DNA of 64,000 bases from Flavobacteriales bacterium (GCA_016702645.1 JADJDP010000053.1:1-64000), one strand, 5' to 3'. Shown: positions 28,228 through 37,876, counted from the first letter of the stretch. Numbers and translations are program-made. The notes: a model not told the origin generated them from the letters alone.

Positions 28228-29256
28228 ATGTATCGGATCCTCCGCCCGCTGCTCTTTCTGCTTTCGCCCGAGCGGGCGCACCATGTCACCTTCTCGCTAT
28301 TGGAACTGGCTGCCAAGGTGCCGATCATGTTGCGCTTGGTCGGGGGAAGGAAGCCATCACCGAACGCCTCGGTGGAAGTCATGGGGCTTCGCTTCCCATC
28401 TCCGGTAGGACTGGCTGCCGGGATGGACAAGGACGCCAAGCATGTCGAGGCGCTCAGTGCGCTCGGCTTTGGACACATCGAGATCGGCACGCTCACCCCG
28501 GTGGCACAGCCCGGCAATGAGCAACCTCGTTTGTTCAGGCTTCCAGCGGACCGTGCGCTCATCAACCGCATGGGCTTCAACAATGGAGGGGTTCATGCGG
28601 CGGTTGAACGCCTGCGCAAGCGGAAGCCCGGGATCATCGTCGGCGGGAACATCGGAAAGAACAAGGTCACACCGAACGAGCGCGCGATCGACGACTATGT
28701 TGCGTGCTTCGAGGCACTTTACCCGGTAGTTGACTACTTCGTGGTGAACGTGAGCAGCCCCAATACGCCCGGCCTTCGCGAGTTGCAGGACAAAGGACCC
28801 TTACTGGGGATCTTGTCGAAGTTGAAGGCCATGAGCCAGCGATCATCTCCGGCCAAACTTATCCTTCTGAAGATCGCGCCAGATCTTTCGAACGCTCAAC
28901 TCGATGATGTTTGCTCGGTTGTGAAAGAGAGTGGGATCGCAGGTGTCATCGCAACTAACACGACTGTCTCGCGGGAAGGCCTTCGGACACCGAAAGGCGA
29001 AGTGGAGTCAATGGGCATTGGCGGCTTGAGCGGTGCTCCGGTTCGCACGAGAAGCACCGAAGTGGTGAGCTACCTGCGCGAACGTTTGCCCAAGCCATTC
29101 GTGATCATTGGCGTTGGCGGGATCGATAGTGCGGCTTCGGCCATGGAGAAGATCCAAGCCGGTGCCGATCTTGTGCAGGTGTACACCGGATTGATCTACG
29201 ATGGCCCTGCGCTCATCTCGCGCATCAATGAAGCCTACGCAAAATGGAAAAGGTGA
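28228..29256 (+). CDS. pyrD: Dihydroorotate dehydrogenase (quinone), class 2
   Basis: Oxidises dihydroorotate to orotate in pyrimidine synthesis and passes electrons to quinone at the membrane. 342 residues. The N-terminal amphipathic/hydrophobic segment (MYRILRPLLFLLSPERAHHV) is the membrane-associated extension typical of class 2. Motifs: PVGLAAGMDKDAK (FMN site), IEIGTLTPVAQPGN, RLFRLP, NRMGFNNGG, the catalytic Ser in NVSSPNTPGLR, KIAPDLS, and VGGIDSAASAMEKIQAGADL with VYTGLIYDGP at the phosphate-binding end. The start at 28228 is set by the N-terminal family pattern and the -7 box in front. Its last 13 bases overlap the next gene. Confidence 0.96.
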   Translation: MYRILRPLLFLLSPERAHHVTFSLLELAAKVPIMLRLVGGRKPSPNASVEVMGLRFPSPVGLAAGMDKDAKHVEALSALGFGHIEIGTLTPVAQPGNEQPRLFRLPADRALINRMGFNNGGVHAAVERLRKRKPGIIVGGNIGKNKVTPNERAIDDYVACFEALYPVVDYFVVNVSSPNTPGLRELQDKGPLLGILSKLKAMSQRSSPAKLILLKIAPDLSNAQLDDVCSVVKESGIAGVIATNTTVSREGLRTPKGEVESMGIGGLSGAPVRTRSTEVVSYLRERLPKPFVIIGVGGIDSAASAMEKIQAGADLVQVYTGLIYDGPALISRINEAYAKWKR

Positions 29257-30104
29257 AGCTGGTGGAATGTCCGCGTGACGCGATGCAGGGCATCGTTCCC
29301 TTCATCCCGACGGATGTGAAGGTGGAATACCTGAACGCATTGCTGAAGGTTGGCTTCGATACGATCGATATCGGCAGCTTCGTGAGTGCCAAGGCCATCC
29401 CGCAATTGGCCGACACCGCCGAGGTGCTGTCGCGGATCGATCCATCTGGATCCACGAGCAAGTTGCTTGTCATCGTCGCCAACGAGCGTGGTGCCGAGGA
29501 TGCGGTGAAACAGGAAGGTGTGACCTATCTCGGTTATCCGTTCAGCATCAGCGAGACGTTCCAGCAGCGCAACACCAATACGAGCATCGAAGGTTCGTGG
29601 GGCCGCATCGCGCGCATTGCCGATATCGCCCGTACCGCGGACAAGGAGTTGGTCGTTTACATCAGCATGGCCTTCGGAAATCCGTACGGCGATCCGTGGA
29701 ACGCGGAGGTGGCCTTGCATTGGGTGGACCGGCTGGTGAAGGAGCTTGGGGTGCGCATCATCGCGTTGAGCGATACGGTCGGTGTTGCGGAACCTGCGGA
29801 CATCACCAACATGTTCAGCGCGCTCATTCCCGCGTTGCCACAGGCAGAGATCGGGGCGCATCTTCACTGCCGATCGGACAATTGGAAGATCAAGACCGAT
29901 GCTGCCTGGAACGCTGGCTGTCGCCGCTTCGATGGTGCGATCAAGGGGTATGGTGGTTGCCCCATGGCCGAGGATGAACTCGTCGGCAATCTCCAGATGG
30001 AGTTGTTCGTCGGCGGCTTGGAGGAACGCGGTGTCCTCACGGGCTTGGACCGCGAGCAACTAGCTAAGTGCGTGGCGAAGGCGGGGAGCGTGTTCCCGGT
30101 GTAG
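29244..30104 (+). CDS. mvaB: Hydroxymethylglutaryl-CoA lyase
   Basis: DRE-TIM metallolyase of 286 residues, predicted to split HMG-CoA into acetyl-CoA and acetoacetate (leucine breakdown/ketone metabolism). The signature near the N-terminus is VECPRDAMQG, where the family usually has GPRDGLQ; the R-D pair is kept. Other landmarks are GFDTIDIGSFVSAKAIPQ, SDTVGVAEP, the metal-binding HLHCRS and the catalytic loop GGCPMAEDELVGN containing the active-site Cys. It starts inside the end of pyrD, so the two are probably translated together although their pathways differ. Related DRE-TIM lyases are a minor alternative. Confidence 0.87.
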   Translation: MEKVKLVECPRDAMQGIVPFIPTDVKVEYLNALLKVGFDTIDIGSFVSAKAIPQLADTAEVLSRIDPSGSTSKLLVIVANERGAEDAVKQEGVTYLGYPFSISETFQQRNTNTSIEGSWGRIARIADIARTADKELVVYISMAFGNPYGDPWNAEVALHWVDRLVKELGVRIIALSDTVGVAEPADITNMFSALIPALPQAEIGAHLHCRSDNWKIKTDAAWNAGCRRFDGAIKGYGGCPMAEDELVGNLQMELFVGGLEERGVLTGLDREQLAKCVAKAGSVFPV

Positions 30105-30110
30105 CGGCTG

Positions 30111-31364
30111 CTAGGTCCTCAGCAACTCAAGCACGGTGATCTCAGGCGGCATTCCAACGCGCCCGGGGAAGCCGATGAAACCGAAGCCGCGGTTCACGTA
30201 CAGTTGTTGATCGCGTTCATTGTACAAACCTGCCCAGTGCTTGTACACCCATTGCGCAGGGCTGTATGTGGTGCTGCCGATCTTCACTCCGAGTTGAGCT
30301 CCATGGGTATGGCCGCTCAAGGTCAGGTCGATACCACTGCCGAGCACTTTGTGTTCCCAGTGTGTGGGGTCATGGCTCATGAGGAGGCGGTAGGGGAAGA
30401 CTTCGGAACCACGCATCGTTTTGTCGAGATCGCCGTACTGCTGGAATCGATGTCCCCAATTCTGCACACCGAGCAGCCCGATGCGTTCACCGTTGCGTTC
30501 CAGTGGAAGATGCTCATCCAGCATCAGTCGGAAGCCCATTTCCGCATGGACCGCTTTCAGGCGGTCGAGGTTGGCGGCTTTCGCGACCGGATCGGTCCAC
30601 TTGGCGTAGTCGCTGTAATCATGGTTGCCCAGGATCGAGAACTTGCCGATGCGGGCCTTCAGCCGACCCATTTCAGCAATGAAGGGCTCAGCCTCTTCTG
30701 CGTAGTCGTTCACCAGATCACCCGTGAAGAGGATCAGGTCCGGTTCTTCGGCATTGATCAGGTCGATCCCGTTCCGGACGATGGACAGGTCACCGCCATA
30801 GCTGCCTAAGTGCATGTCGCTGATCTGCACGACACGAAGGCCATGGAAGCCAGCGGGGAGCTTGTCGCTCTTGACCGGTACGTATGACACATTGAACGTT
30901 CGCCTACCCTTGGTGACACCGTACAAGACCCCTGTGAAGGGGACCGCTGCCAGGATCAATCCCAGTTGGCTCAGGAAGCGCGCATGCTCGATGCTTTCAC
31001 CCGAGGCATCGATAGGTCCCGGAGCCAGTTTCCACCAACCCCAGCGCACCAGATGCAGGATGTCGTCCAGGAGGTGAAAAGCAGCGATCACCAACTTGGG
31101 AAGGAAAAAGAGGAGGAAGAGGGCAACGAGCGAGAAGACGTAGCTATGATCTCGACGGTTCTCCTGTTCACGCATACCGATGATCGTCCACACCAGAAGC
31201 CCAATAATGCCTACGGAAATGATCCAATAAAGGAAGCGGACGATGCGTCTTAGGGTGAGCGAGTGGTTGGCCAGCGCCGTGTTCACACCTTTGTACGCGT
31301 AGATGTCGATGAGCACCAATACGAGGACAAAAACCAGGAAATTGCGGATGGCGGTAGGGGACAT
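30111..31364 (-). CDS. Membrane-anchored metallophosphoesterase
   Basis: 417 residues. About four membrane helices in the first 160 residues (FLVFVLVLVLIDIYAY, FLYWIISVGIIGLLVWTIIG, VFSLVALFLLFFLPKLVIAA, LGLILAAVPFTGVLYGV), then a calcineurin-like phosphoesterase domain. All metal-binding motifs are present: ISDMHLGSY, FTGDLVNDY, LGNHDYSDY, MSHDP and SGHTHGAQLG. YaeI-like enzymes of this layout act on phosphoesters at the membrane (UDP-diacylglucosamine or other substrates); the actual substrate is unknown. Convergent with the lyase gene, six bases apart. Confidence 0.88.
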   Translation of the reverse strand: MSPTAIRNFLVFVLVLVLIDIYAYKGVNTALANHSLTLRRIVRFLYWIISVGIIGLLVWTIIGMREQENRRDHSYVFSLVALFLLFFLPKLVIAAFHLLDDILHLVRWGWWKLAPGPIDASGESIEHARFLSQLGLILAAVPFTGVLYGVTKGRRTFNVSYVPVKSDKLPAGFHGLRVVQISDMHLGSYGGDLSIVRNGIDLINAEEPDLILFTGDLVNDYAEEAEPFIAEMGRLKARIGKFSILGNHDYSDYAKWTDPVAKAANLDRLKAVHAEMGFRLMLDEHLPLERNGERIGLLGVQNWGHRFQQYGDLDKTMRGSEVFPYRLLMSHDPTHWEHKVLGSGIDLTLSGHTHGAQLGVKIGSTTYSPAQWVYKHWAGLYNERDQQLYVNRGFGFIGFPGRVGMPPEITVLELLRT

Positions 31365-31368
31365 GGGG

Positions 31369-31376
31369 CGAAATTA
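31369..31376 (-). promoter_or_regulatory. -7 element of the metallophosphoesterase gene
   Basis: TAATTTCG on the minus strand fits TAnnTT(T/C)G and ends four bases before the ATG at 31364, implying a very short leader. Confidence 0.4.
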
Positions 31377-31434
31377 GCCGAGCGTTCAGCGAGCGATGGG
31401 AACAACTACACGAACGGGAGTACCCCGGAACAGG

Positions 31435-32874
31435 ATGATCGACCGATGCTTGCTTGCTTCGCTGGTAGCCATGCTCGCGGCCAGTGCGGTAGCTCAATCG
31501 ACCTGGCGGCGTGCCTACGGTGCCCTGGACAATGAAGAAGCCCGTGTGGTGCGCGTGGTCGATGGGGATCGCTTTGCAGCGGCCGGATCAACGGGGAGCT
31601 TCGGCTCGGGCGCATCGGACATCTACCTGCTCATGGTGGATGGCGTCGGCGACATGATCTGGTCACGGACCATCGGAGGAGCAGGTGTTGAGGTCGCGTC
31701 CGACATGCTCGTACTTCCCGATGGCGGCGTACTCCTCGTGGGCACCACGACCAGCGCGGGTGCAGGAGGATATGACGGCTATCTGGTGCGCACCGATGCG
31801 GATGGCGCGGTGCTCTGGGAGCGGACCTATGGTGGTGCGGATTGGGATTTCCTCCATGACATCCGGTCGGATGGTGCGGAAGGGTTCCTGCTCACTGGCC
31901 AGACCTTCAGCTTCGGACCTACCGGAGGGAACGCATGGATACTTCGGGTGAACGACCAAGGGGACGAACAATGGTCCGACATTCCTGAGATCCTTGCCCC
32001 ATCGGCAGGATATGCCGCGACGCCAACAGCAGATGGAGGGTTGGCGCTGGTGGGAACGGCTTCGGTCGGGGAGGCGCCTGAAGATGTCGTGGTGGTGAAG
32101 TACGATCCCGACGATGAACAGGAATGGGCATTGCTCTTCGGCGGAGATAGCACGGACGTTGGTCGGGATATCGTGCAGACGATCGACGGAGGGTTTTCCA
32201 TCATGGGTTCCACGCGCAGCTACTCGCAATGGGTCGAGGCGTACCACTTGAAGATCAACGCCGGTGGAGGTGAAGAGTGGTACCGGAACTGGGGCCAGAT
32301 CAACGATCAAGAAGCGCTGGAGCATGTGGAGCTTCCTACGGGAGAGTTCATGTCCATCGGTTACACGCGAACTTCGGGAGGTGGTGGCAAAGACATGTTC
32401 CTGTTGAAGAGCGCGATAGACGGGGGATTCGTTTATGGCAGGACCTTTGGAGGCACCGAGGATGAAACAGGCTATGGTCTTGTCGTCCTTCCCGATGGAT
32501 TCCTCTGTGCTGGTGTGACTTCGACCTATGGTTCCGGGGGCACGGATGTGTTCATCGTTCGCACTGGCATTGATGGAACCACCGAGTTCGAGACCGTGGA
32601 AGATGCTTTCGATCCGCTGTCGGTGGCCGAAGCAGCGTATGCAGCCCTGCCCATCCATCCCAACCCATCTTCCGGTATCATCAACATTCCTCCGCGGACT
32701 TCCACTGGTCGTTGGATGCTAGCGGACGTGAGCGGCCGTGTTTGGATCGATCGACCCTTCGCGCCCGGCACCACGCGTTTCGAAGCCGATGTTCCCTCGG
32801 GTATTTACCTGCTGCGGTTGATCGGCAACGACGGTACCGCTGCATCGACCCGCGTGACGATCCTGCGGCCTTGA
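31435..32874 (+). CDS. Secreted beta-propeller-like repeat protein with T9SS sorting domain
   Basis: 479 residues. The start at 31435 (MIDRCLLASLVAMLAASAVA, then QSTW) gives a signal peptide; the in-frame ATG at 31396 would bury it. Seven or so repeats of 50-60 residues share the pattern DGGxxLVGTTxSxGxGGxD, VRTDADGAVLWERTYGG and so on, typical of a predicted beta-propeller family in Bacteroidota exoproteins. The C-terminal T9SS domain begins LPIHPNPSSGIINIP and ends GIYLLRLIGNDGTAASTRV. Extracellular; function unknown. Its stop overlaps the TTG start of the next gene. Confidence 0.85.
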   Translation: MIDRCLLASLVAMLAASAVAQSTWRRAYGALDNEEARVVRVVDGDRFAAAGSTGSFGSGASDIYLLMVDGVGDMIWSRTIGGAGVEVASDMLVLPDGGVLLVGTTTSAGAGGYDGYLVRTDADGAVLWERTYGGADWDFLHDIRSDGAEGFLLTGQTFSFGPTGGNAWILRVNDQGDEQWSDIPEILAPSAGYAATPTADGGLALVGTASVGEAPEDVVVVKYDPDDEQEWALLFGGDSTDVGRDIVQTIDGGFSIMGSTRSYSQWVEAYHLKINAGGGEEWYRNWGQINDQEALEHVELPTGEFMSIGYTRTSGGGGKDMFLLKSAIDGGFVYGRTFGGTEDETGYGLVVLPDGFLCAGVTSTYGSGGTDVFIVRTGIDGTTEFETVEDAFDPLSVAEAAYAALPIHPNPSSGIINIPPRTSTGRWMLADVSGRVWIDRPFAPGTTRFEADVPSGIYLLRLIGNDGTAASTRVTILRP

Positions 32875-34253
32875 ACCGGCTGCGCTCCATACCACCAGCG
32901 AGCGCATTCGTCGCCTTCGGTCACTTGCTCTTCATCGGTCTCCTGGTGTTGGCCGTCCAGCATTGGCAACTGCGCACGATCCACGTGGACAGCGCCTGTC
33001 AGATCTTCAAGTGGATCAACAACGATGGGTTGCAGATCGAAGCGCATCGCCACACCGCGGTCTTCCCGCAGTTGCTGGTGAAGCTCTTCGCGTGGTGCGG
33101 AGCATCGCTCGCCTCGCTCTTGCTTGTTGCTTCGGTGGCGCACGTCCTGGTACCATGGGCGATCTTCACGTTGATCGCTCATGTGCTACGGCGGCCGTGG
33201 CATGCACTGGGCTGTGCACTGGCTGCTGTCCTATGCACCCGCCTCACGTTCTATGGGATCGTTCTGGAAGTGAACTACCTCCTTTGCTATCCCTTCCTGC
33301 TTGCCGCTGCGCTGGATGTTCGCATCGCGATCCCGCAAAGGCGCTGGCCAAAGCTCCTTGCGCCTGTGGCGCTCTTGATGGTCCTGTTGGTTCATCCCGT
33401 GGGCTTTCTATTGGCGCTCTTCGTGCTGGCGCTGTTCTTTCTGCGCGAGGGCGCTCGTGCTCATATCATCGCTTTGTCGCTGCTCGCATTGGTGTGGGGG
33501 TTGTTCGGGCGAACGGTCCTGCCACCTACTGGCTATGAGCAGGGCTTGTACGACGGGATAGCGGCCGGATGGGAGAGCCTGGCGCAAGGGACCCAGCAAC
33601 CCGCCCTGGACTTTTTCTTCGGCCACACATGGGGCTACACCACGCACTACATGGCGTGGTGGCTATTGGCCGCAACGCTCTTGGTCCTGCTTGTTCGCCG
33701 GAAGGCGTGGGGCGCAGTGCTCGTCTTAGTTGGCAGCGTTGTCGGTTTTATCCTGCTCACGGTCCTCACCTATCATCAGGGAGAAACAGCGATGATGATG
33801 GAGAAGAACTTCCTTCCGCTTGCGACCATGGTGGCCCTGCCGCTCTTGCTGGAGGTGGAGCGCTTGGGCCAACGAGCAAAGTGGATCGGCTTCGCGGTCT
33901 TTGCGGTTGTGCTGTTCTTTCAGTTCCGTGGGATCTCCTTCGCCTCGCGGCCCGTTGGCGAGCGTTTTACCGTTCTGCAGCGGGTGGTGGATGACGCACG
34001 GGCAAGTGGTTCCGGAAGCGTGGTGATGGATGCGGCGGTATTGGATGCTCGTGGCCTGCATATCCACTGGGCCTTGTCCTACGAGACCCTGCTGCTGAGC
34101 GGTATCGATGGTCCCGCAAAGTCCGTGATCGTCCGCTCGATGGATCAAGGCCAAGCCCTGGGCCATTCGATCGATCCCGCTTCGTTGGATCCAAAGTGGT
34201 TCCAACCGCCGGTCGGCGTGGAACATGTACTTTCATCGCAACACGACCAATAA
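32871..34253 (+). CDS. Polytopic membrane protein, possible glycosyltransferase-type
   Basis: 460 residues with ten or more hydrophobic helices (for example FGHLLFIGLLVLAVQHW, LLVASVAHVLVPWAIFTLIA, LLAPVALLMVLLVHPVGFLL, WWLLAATLLVLLVRR). An acidic loop after the first helix (HVDSACQIFKWINNDG) and a soluble C-terminal tail follow the plan of GT-C/PMT-like membrane glycosyltransferases, but no diagnostic motif was recognised. I chose the TTG at 32871 because it overlaps the upstream TGA (TTGA) and upstream residues in this frame are a shadow of the previous gene. No ATG is suitably placed near the first helix. Confidence 0.65.
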   Translation: MNRLRSIPPASAFVAFGHLLFIGLLVLAVQHWQLRTIHVDSACQIFKWINNDGLQIEAHRHTAVFPQLLVKLFAWCGASLASLLLVASVAHVLVPWAIFTLIAHVLRRPWHALGCALAAVLCTRLTFYGIVLEVNYLLCYPFLLAAALDVRIAIPQRRWPKLLAPVALLMVLLVHPVGFLLALFVLALFFLREGARAHIIALSLLALVWGLFGRTVLPPTGYEQGLYDGIAAGWESLAQGTQQPALDFFFGHTWGYTTHYMAWWLLAATLLVLLVRRKAWGAVLVLVGSVVGFILLTVLTYHQGETAMMMEKNFLPLATMVALPLLLEVERLGQRAKWIGFAVFAVVLFFQFRGISFASRPVGERFTVLQRVVDDARASGSGSVVMDAAVLDARGLHIHWALSYETLLLSGIDGPAKSVIVRSMDQGQALGHSIDPASLDPKWFQPPVGVEHVLSSQHDQ

Positions 34254-34255
34254 CG

Positions 34256-34987
34256 ATGGATGACACGCTCTTCACCGGCATCCGCGCAACGCACATTGCC
34301 GCAGGCTTCGTCGCTTTCGTGGTAGCGCCCATGGCCATGGTGGCCCGCAAGGGTGGTGATTGGCACCGGCGATGGGGCATCACCTTCTTCTATGCCATGG
34401 CCGTGGTGGCGCTCACCGCGATCGGCATGGGTATCCTACGCCCCAACTGGCTCATGGCCATGGTAGCGGTCTTCAGTTTCCAGCTTGTTGCTTCCGGATA
34501 TCGCGCGCTCTACTTGAAGCGTTTGCACGAAGGGCAACGACCGGCCACCATGGACAAGGTGATCATGGGTGTGGCTATTCTGGTGAACGGAGGGTTGTTC
34601 ATGTGGGGGGTCATCAACATCATGCTCGGTCATAAGAAGGGCGCAGCGATCATCTTCCTCATATTTGGTGCCATCGGCCTTTTCTTCGTCTGGCGCGATC
34701 ACCAGCGCTTCTATCAAACCACACCGGACAAGCGGGAATGGCTTTACGCGCACATGACCGGATTTCTTGGGGGTTACATCGCCACGGTCTCCGCCTTCAG
34801 CGCCGTGAACCTCGACATGATCAAGCCCATGGCCTTGCAGTGGCTTTGGCCCACCCTGGTCGGTTCGCCGCTGATCGCCCTTTGGGTTGGCTATTACAAG
34901 AAGAAGTTCGCTGGTGGGCGGCGCTCGCGTGATCTGTTCGACATACGCATTGCTCGCAACGGGAAGGAACGCACAGCGCGGCGGTGA
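34256..34987 (+). CDS. Multi-pass membrane protein, DUF2306-like
   Basis: 243 residues with seven or eight membrane helices (HIAAGFVAFVVAPMAMV, FFYAMAVVALTAIGMGIL, AMVAVFSFQLVASGYRAL, GVAILVNGGLFMWGVINIML, GAAIIFLIFGAIGLFFVW, GFLGGYIATVSAFSAV, WPTLVGSPLIALWVGYY). Conserved-looking polar residues include the first-helix His and HRRWG after it, resembling DUF2306-type predicted membrane proteins. Function unknown. The gene follows its neighbour by two bases, so they are probably cotranscribed. Confidence 0.65.
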   Translation: MDDTLFTGIRATHIAAGFVAFVVAPMAMVARKGGDWHRRWGITFFYAMAVVALTAIGMGILRPNWLMAMVAVFSFQLVASGYRALYLKRLHEGQRPATMDKVIMGVAILVNGGLFMWGVINIMLGHKKGAAIIFLIFGAIGLFFVWRDHQRFYQTTPDKREWLYAHMTGFLGGYIATVSAFSAVNLDMIKPMALQWLWPTLVGSPLIALWVGYYKKKFAGGRRSRDLFDIRIARNGKERTARR

Positions 34988-35010
34988 CCCCCTCTTGCCT
35001 GCGCTCGCGA

Positions 35011-35018
35011 TAGATTTG
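35011..35018 (+). promoter_or_regulatory. -7 element of the glycan operon
   Basis: TAGATTTG is a perfect TAnnTTTG, 20 bases before the ATG at 35039. It would drive the five genes up to 38893, which are joined by short gaps or ATGA overlaps. Confidence 0.5.
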
Positions 35019-35038
35019 GCCGCCTTCCCCCGGCAGGC

Positions 35039-36160
35039 ATGTCGATGAGCGTTCCCAACGGTACCCAGGATCCGCAGCGAGCTACCGTCCTGGTGCTCTA
35101 TACGGAACTCGCGCCGTACGTGCTCGCCTGCCTGAACGCGTTCGTGGAAACCAGCGGGGTTGATCTGCACCTTGTCCGTTGGCCGGTGAACAAGGAGGCA
35201 CCGTTCGAACTTGCCTTCCACCCGCGCGTCACCGTGCATGAACGAACCGCGCTGAACGATGAGCAGCTCCTCGCGCTCGCGCACCGCATCATGCCGCACA
35301 TGGTCATTGCCAGCGGGTGGGTGGATAAAGGCTACTTGAAGGTGTGCCGCGCCATGCGCAAGCGCGGAGCGGTAACGGTGATGAGTTTCGATACGGCATG
35401 GCGTGGCGACGCGAGGCAATGGGTGAACATGCTGCTCGCTCCAACGTGGGTGTCGCGTACCTATTCACACGCATGGGTCACCGGTGAAGCACAAGCGAAC
35501 TACGCGCACCGGCTTGGGCTGGGAGCCGATCGCGTACGCACGGGCTTCTATTCCGCAGATACTTCCTTGTTCGTCCCACTCGGTGAACGGCTTCTTGCCG
35601 AGCGCAACAGCGCTTGGCCGCATCGCTTCCTGTGCGTAGCGCGCTACATCCCAACCAAGGGACACCAGTTGCTTTGCGATGCCTTCGCTGAGCTTTGCGA
35701 TGAAGACCAGGCAGGCGATTGGGAACTCTTGCTGGCTGGTACAGGAGAGCTTCATGAGCAGGTCATGGCATCCTCCTCCGGTAAGCATCCGCGCATCCAG
35801 CACCGTGGCTTCAAACCGGCGAAGGAGATGAACGATGTGGTGGCGCAAAGCGGCGTCTTCGTCCTGCCCAGCACCTACGAGCCGTGGGGCGTGGTGGTGC
35901 ACGAGCATGGGTGCGCTGGGCTGCCGCTGTTGTTGAGCAGTGCGGTGGGCGCGGCGGAACGTTTCCTAGTGGAAGGGGAGAACGGGTACACCGCTATCGC
36001 AGGCGACAAGGAGACCTTGAAGAGCATGTTGCGCATGTTCATTCTCAGCAGCGATGCGGAGCTTACCGCCATGGGACGACGCAGCGCCGATCTGGGCCGC
36101 GCGTGGAGCCCAGCGGAATGGGCGCGAACGGCGAACGAACTCCTGCACGCCACACCATGA
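35039..36160 (+). CDS. Glycosyltransferase family 4 (GT-B)
   Basis: 373 residues; predicted retaining sugar transferase using a nucleotide-sugar donor, probably in assembly of a surface polysaccharide. The N-terminal half holds the acceptor domain. The C-terminal half is the Glycos_transf_1 domain: VARYIPTKGHQLLCDAF, LLLAGTGELHE, IQHRGF, and the donor-site E-x7-E motif in YEPWGVVVHEHGCAGLPLL. First gene of the operon behind a -7 element; the ATG at 35045 (MSVPN) is an alternative start. The stop overlaps the next start as ATGA. Acceptor and sugar unknown. Confidence 0.85.
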   Translation: MSMSVPNGTQDPQRATVLVLYTELAPYVLACLNAFVETSGVDLHLVRWPVNKEAPFELAFHPRVTVHERTALNDEQLLALAHRIMPHMVIASGWVDKGYLKVCRAMRKRGAVTVMSFDTAWRGDARQWVNMLLAPTWVSRTYSHAWVTGEAQANYAHRLGLGADRVRTGFYSADTSLFVPLGERLLAERNSAWPHRFLCVARYIPTKGHQLLCDAFAELCDEDQAGDWELLLAGTGELHEQVMASSSGKHPRIQHRGFKPAKEMNDVVAQSGVFVLPSTYEPWGVVVHEHGCAGLPLLLSSAVGAAERFLVEGENGYTAIAGDKETLKSMLRMFILSSDAELTAMGRRSADLGRAWSPAEWARTANELLHATP

Positions 36161-37298
36161 GCAAGCCACAAGTGCTCGCCTTCATCGATTGGTACAAGCC
36201 TTTCTACAAAGCGGGCGGACCGGTGCGGAGCATGGTGAACCTCGTGGACCACCTGCACGATCGCGTGGACTTCCACATCGTGACGGGCGACCGCGACTAT
36301 ACCGCTGGTTCATCCCCCAAGGAGCTGGTGCGCGATACATGGACCACCAAGGACGCCGGCGAGCGCGTGTGGCATGCATCGCCGAAGCAGCGCACGTTGA
36401 AGCAGTGGAAGGCGCTCCTGCACGAACGCGAATGGGACGTGGTCTACATCAACGGACTCTACTCCAAGTGGAGCACCATCGCCCCTTTGTGGATCCTGCG
36501 TGGATCCAAGCAACGGCGCATCGTGGCCGTTCGTGGTATGCTCGCCGCCGGGGCGATGGAACAGTCTCTAGCGAAGAAGCGGGCCTTTCTTCTCGCCATG
36601 AAGACCACCGGCTGCTTCAAGGGCGTGGAGTTCCAAGCCACCAATTCAGAAGAAGAGGCGGACATCCTTCGCTGGGTCGGTCGCAATGCAAAGGTCCACC
36701 TAGTTCCGAACCTCGGACGGAAGGTGCATGCAACCACGCCTGCACCATCCTCAAGGAAGCGGGCAAATTGCGTTTGGTGAGCGTGGCCCAGATCTCGCCG
36801 GAGAAGAACACGCTGTTCGCGATAGAGCGCCTGCAAGGCATAGCAGGAGAAGTGCGTTTTGACCTCTATGGCACGGTGTACGACCAGGCCTATTCCAAAC
36901 GCTGCCAGGAAGCTGCATCGAAGTTGCCGCCGAACATCGAGGTGCATTGGCATGGCCACATCGAACAAGAGCGCGTGGCGCGTGCGCTCGCGGAGGCACA
37001 TGCGCTCTACATGCCCAGCATGGGTGAGAACTTCGGGCATACCTTGTTGGAAGCGTTGATCGCGGGCAGACCCTTGCTCATCAGCGACCGTACACCGTGG
37101 AAGGAATTGGAACGAAAGCAAGCGGGCTGGGACCTGCCCTTGGAGGAGCCGAAGCGATTTGAGGAGACGCTACAGCGGTTGGTGGACATGAGCCCAACGG
37201 ATCACAGCGCCTTGGTTGGTGGAGCGAGCGAACTGGGTGCGCGATATTTGAGCGATCCAGCAGGGGTGCAGCGAAGCCTCGCACTCTTCAGCCAATGA
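36157..37298 (+). CDS. Glycosyltransferase family 4 (GT-B), one frameshift
   Basis: About 380 residues once repaired. The first frame runs MSKPQVLAFIDWYKPFYKAG, with the N-terminal signature GGPVRSMVNL, VVYINGLYSKWSTIAPLW and VAVRGMLAAGA. It breaks near 36753; the second frame resumes with LKEAGKLRLVSVAQISPEKN, then VHWHGHIEQERVA and the donor motif GENFGHTLLEALIAGRPLL. The length of 1,142 bases is not a multiple of three. The shift falls between two well-conserved halves, so a sequencing error is likely. Both ends overlap neighbours as ATGA, indicating translational coupling within the glycan operon. Confidence 0.82.
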
Positions 37299-37870
37299 GC
37301 CAACAGCGTCCCACCGTCGACCTCAGCCGCTTCGACAACTCGAAGACCTTCGATCCCGGCGCGGGCTTCGTGAAGCGCACGCTCTGGTACTTCACGAACG
37401 TGATCTTCTTTCTCAATCCCGGCTTCCCGTTCCGCTCGCCGAAGCCAGCATTGCTGCGCTTGTTCGGTGCGAAAGTGGGGAAGGGCGTGGTGGTCCATCC
37501 CGGTGTGAACATCAAGTTCCCGTGGAAGTTGCGCATCGGCGACCACAGTTGGATCGGCCAGCGCGTTTGGCTGGACAACTTGGACACGCTTACCATCGGT
37601 AGCAACGTCGTCATCAGCCAGGGCGCCATGATCATACAAGGCAGCCACGATTACAAGAAGACGGACTACCCCACGTACAGCAAGCCCGTGGTGCTGGAGG
37701 ATGGTAGCTGGGTAGGAGCGGGGGCCATCGTTACGCTTGGCGTTACAATGAAGAGCCACAGTGTGCTCGCGGTGGGCAGCGTGGCCACCAAGGATCTTGA
37801 TGCGTACACCATTTACCAGGGCAACCCCGCCCAGCCTGTGCGCGAGCGGGTGATGACCTCCGCGAACTGA
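37295..37870 (+). CDS. Hexapeptide-repeat acyltransferase, WcaF-like
   Basis: 191 residues. Left-handed beta-helix acetyltransferase of the WcaF/NodL type: VGKGVVVHPGVNIKFPWKLR, IGDHSWIGQRVWLDN, TIGSNVVISQGAMI, HDYKKTDYPTYSKPVVLEDG (with the catalytic-type His in GSHDY) and SWVGAGAIVTLGV. Likely acetylates a sugar in the polysaccharide made by the neighbouring transferases, using acetyl-CoA. Start overlaps the preceding stop (ATGA). Confidence 0.88.
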   Translation: MSQQRPTVDLSRFDNSKTFDPGAGFVKRTLWYFTNVIFFLNPGFPFRSPKPALLRLFGAKVGKGVVVHPGVNIKFPWKLRIGDHSWIGQRVWLDNLDTLTIGSNVVISQGAMIIQGSHDYKKTDYPTYSKPVVLEDGSWVGAGAIVTLGVTMKSHSVLAVGSVATKDLDAYTIYQGNPAQPVRERVMTSAN

Positions 37871-37876
37871 ACCACC

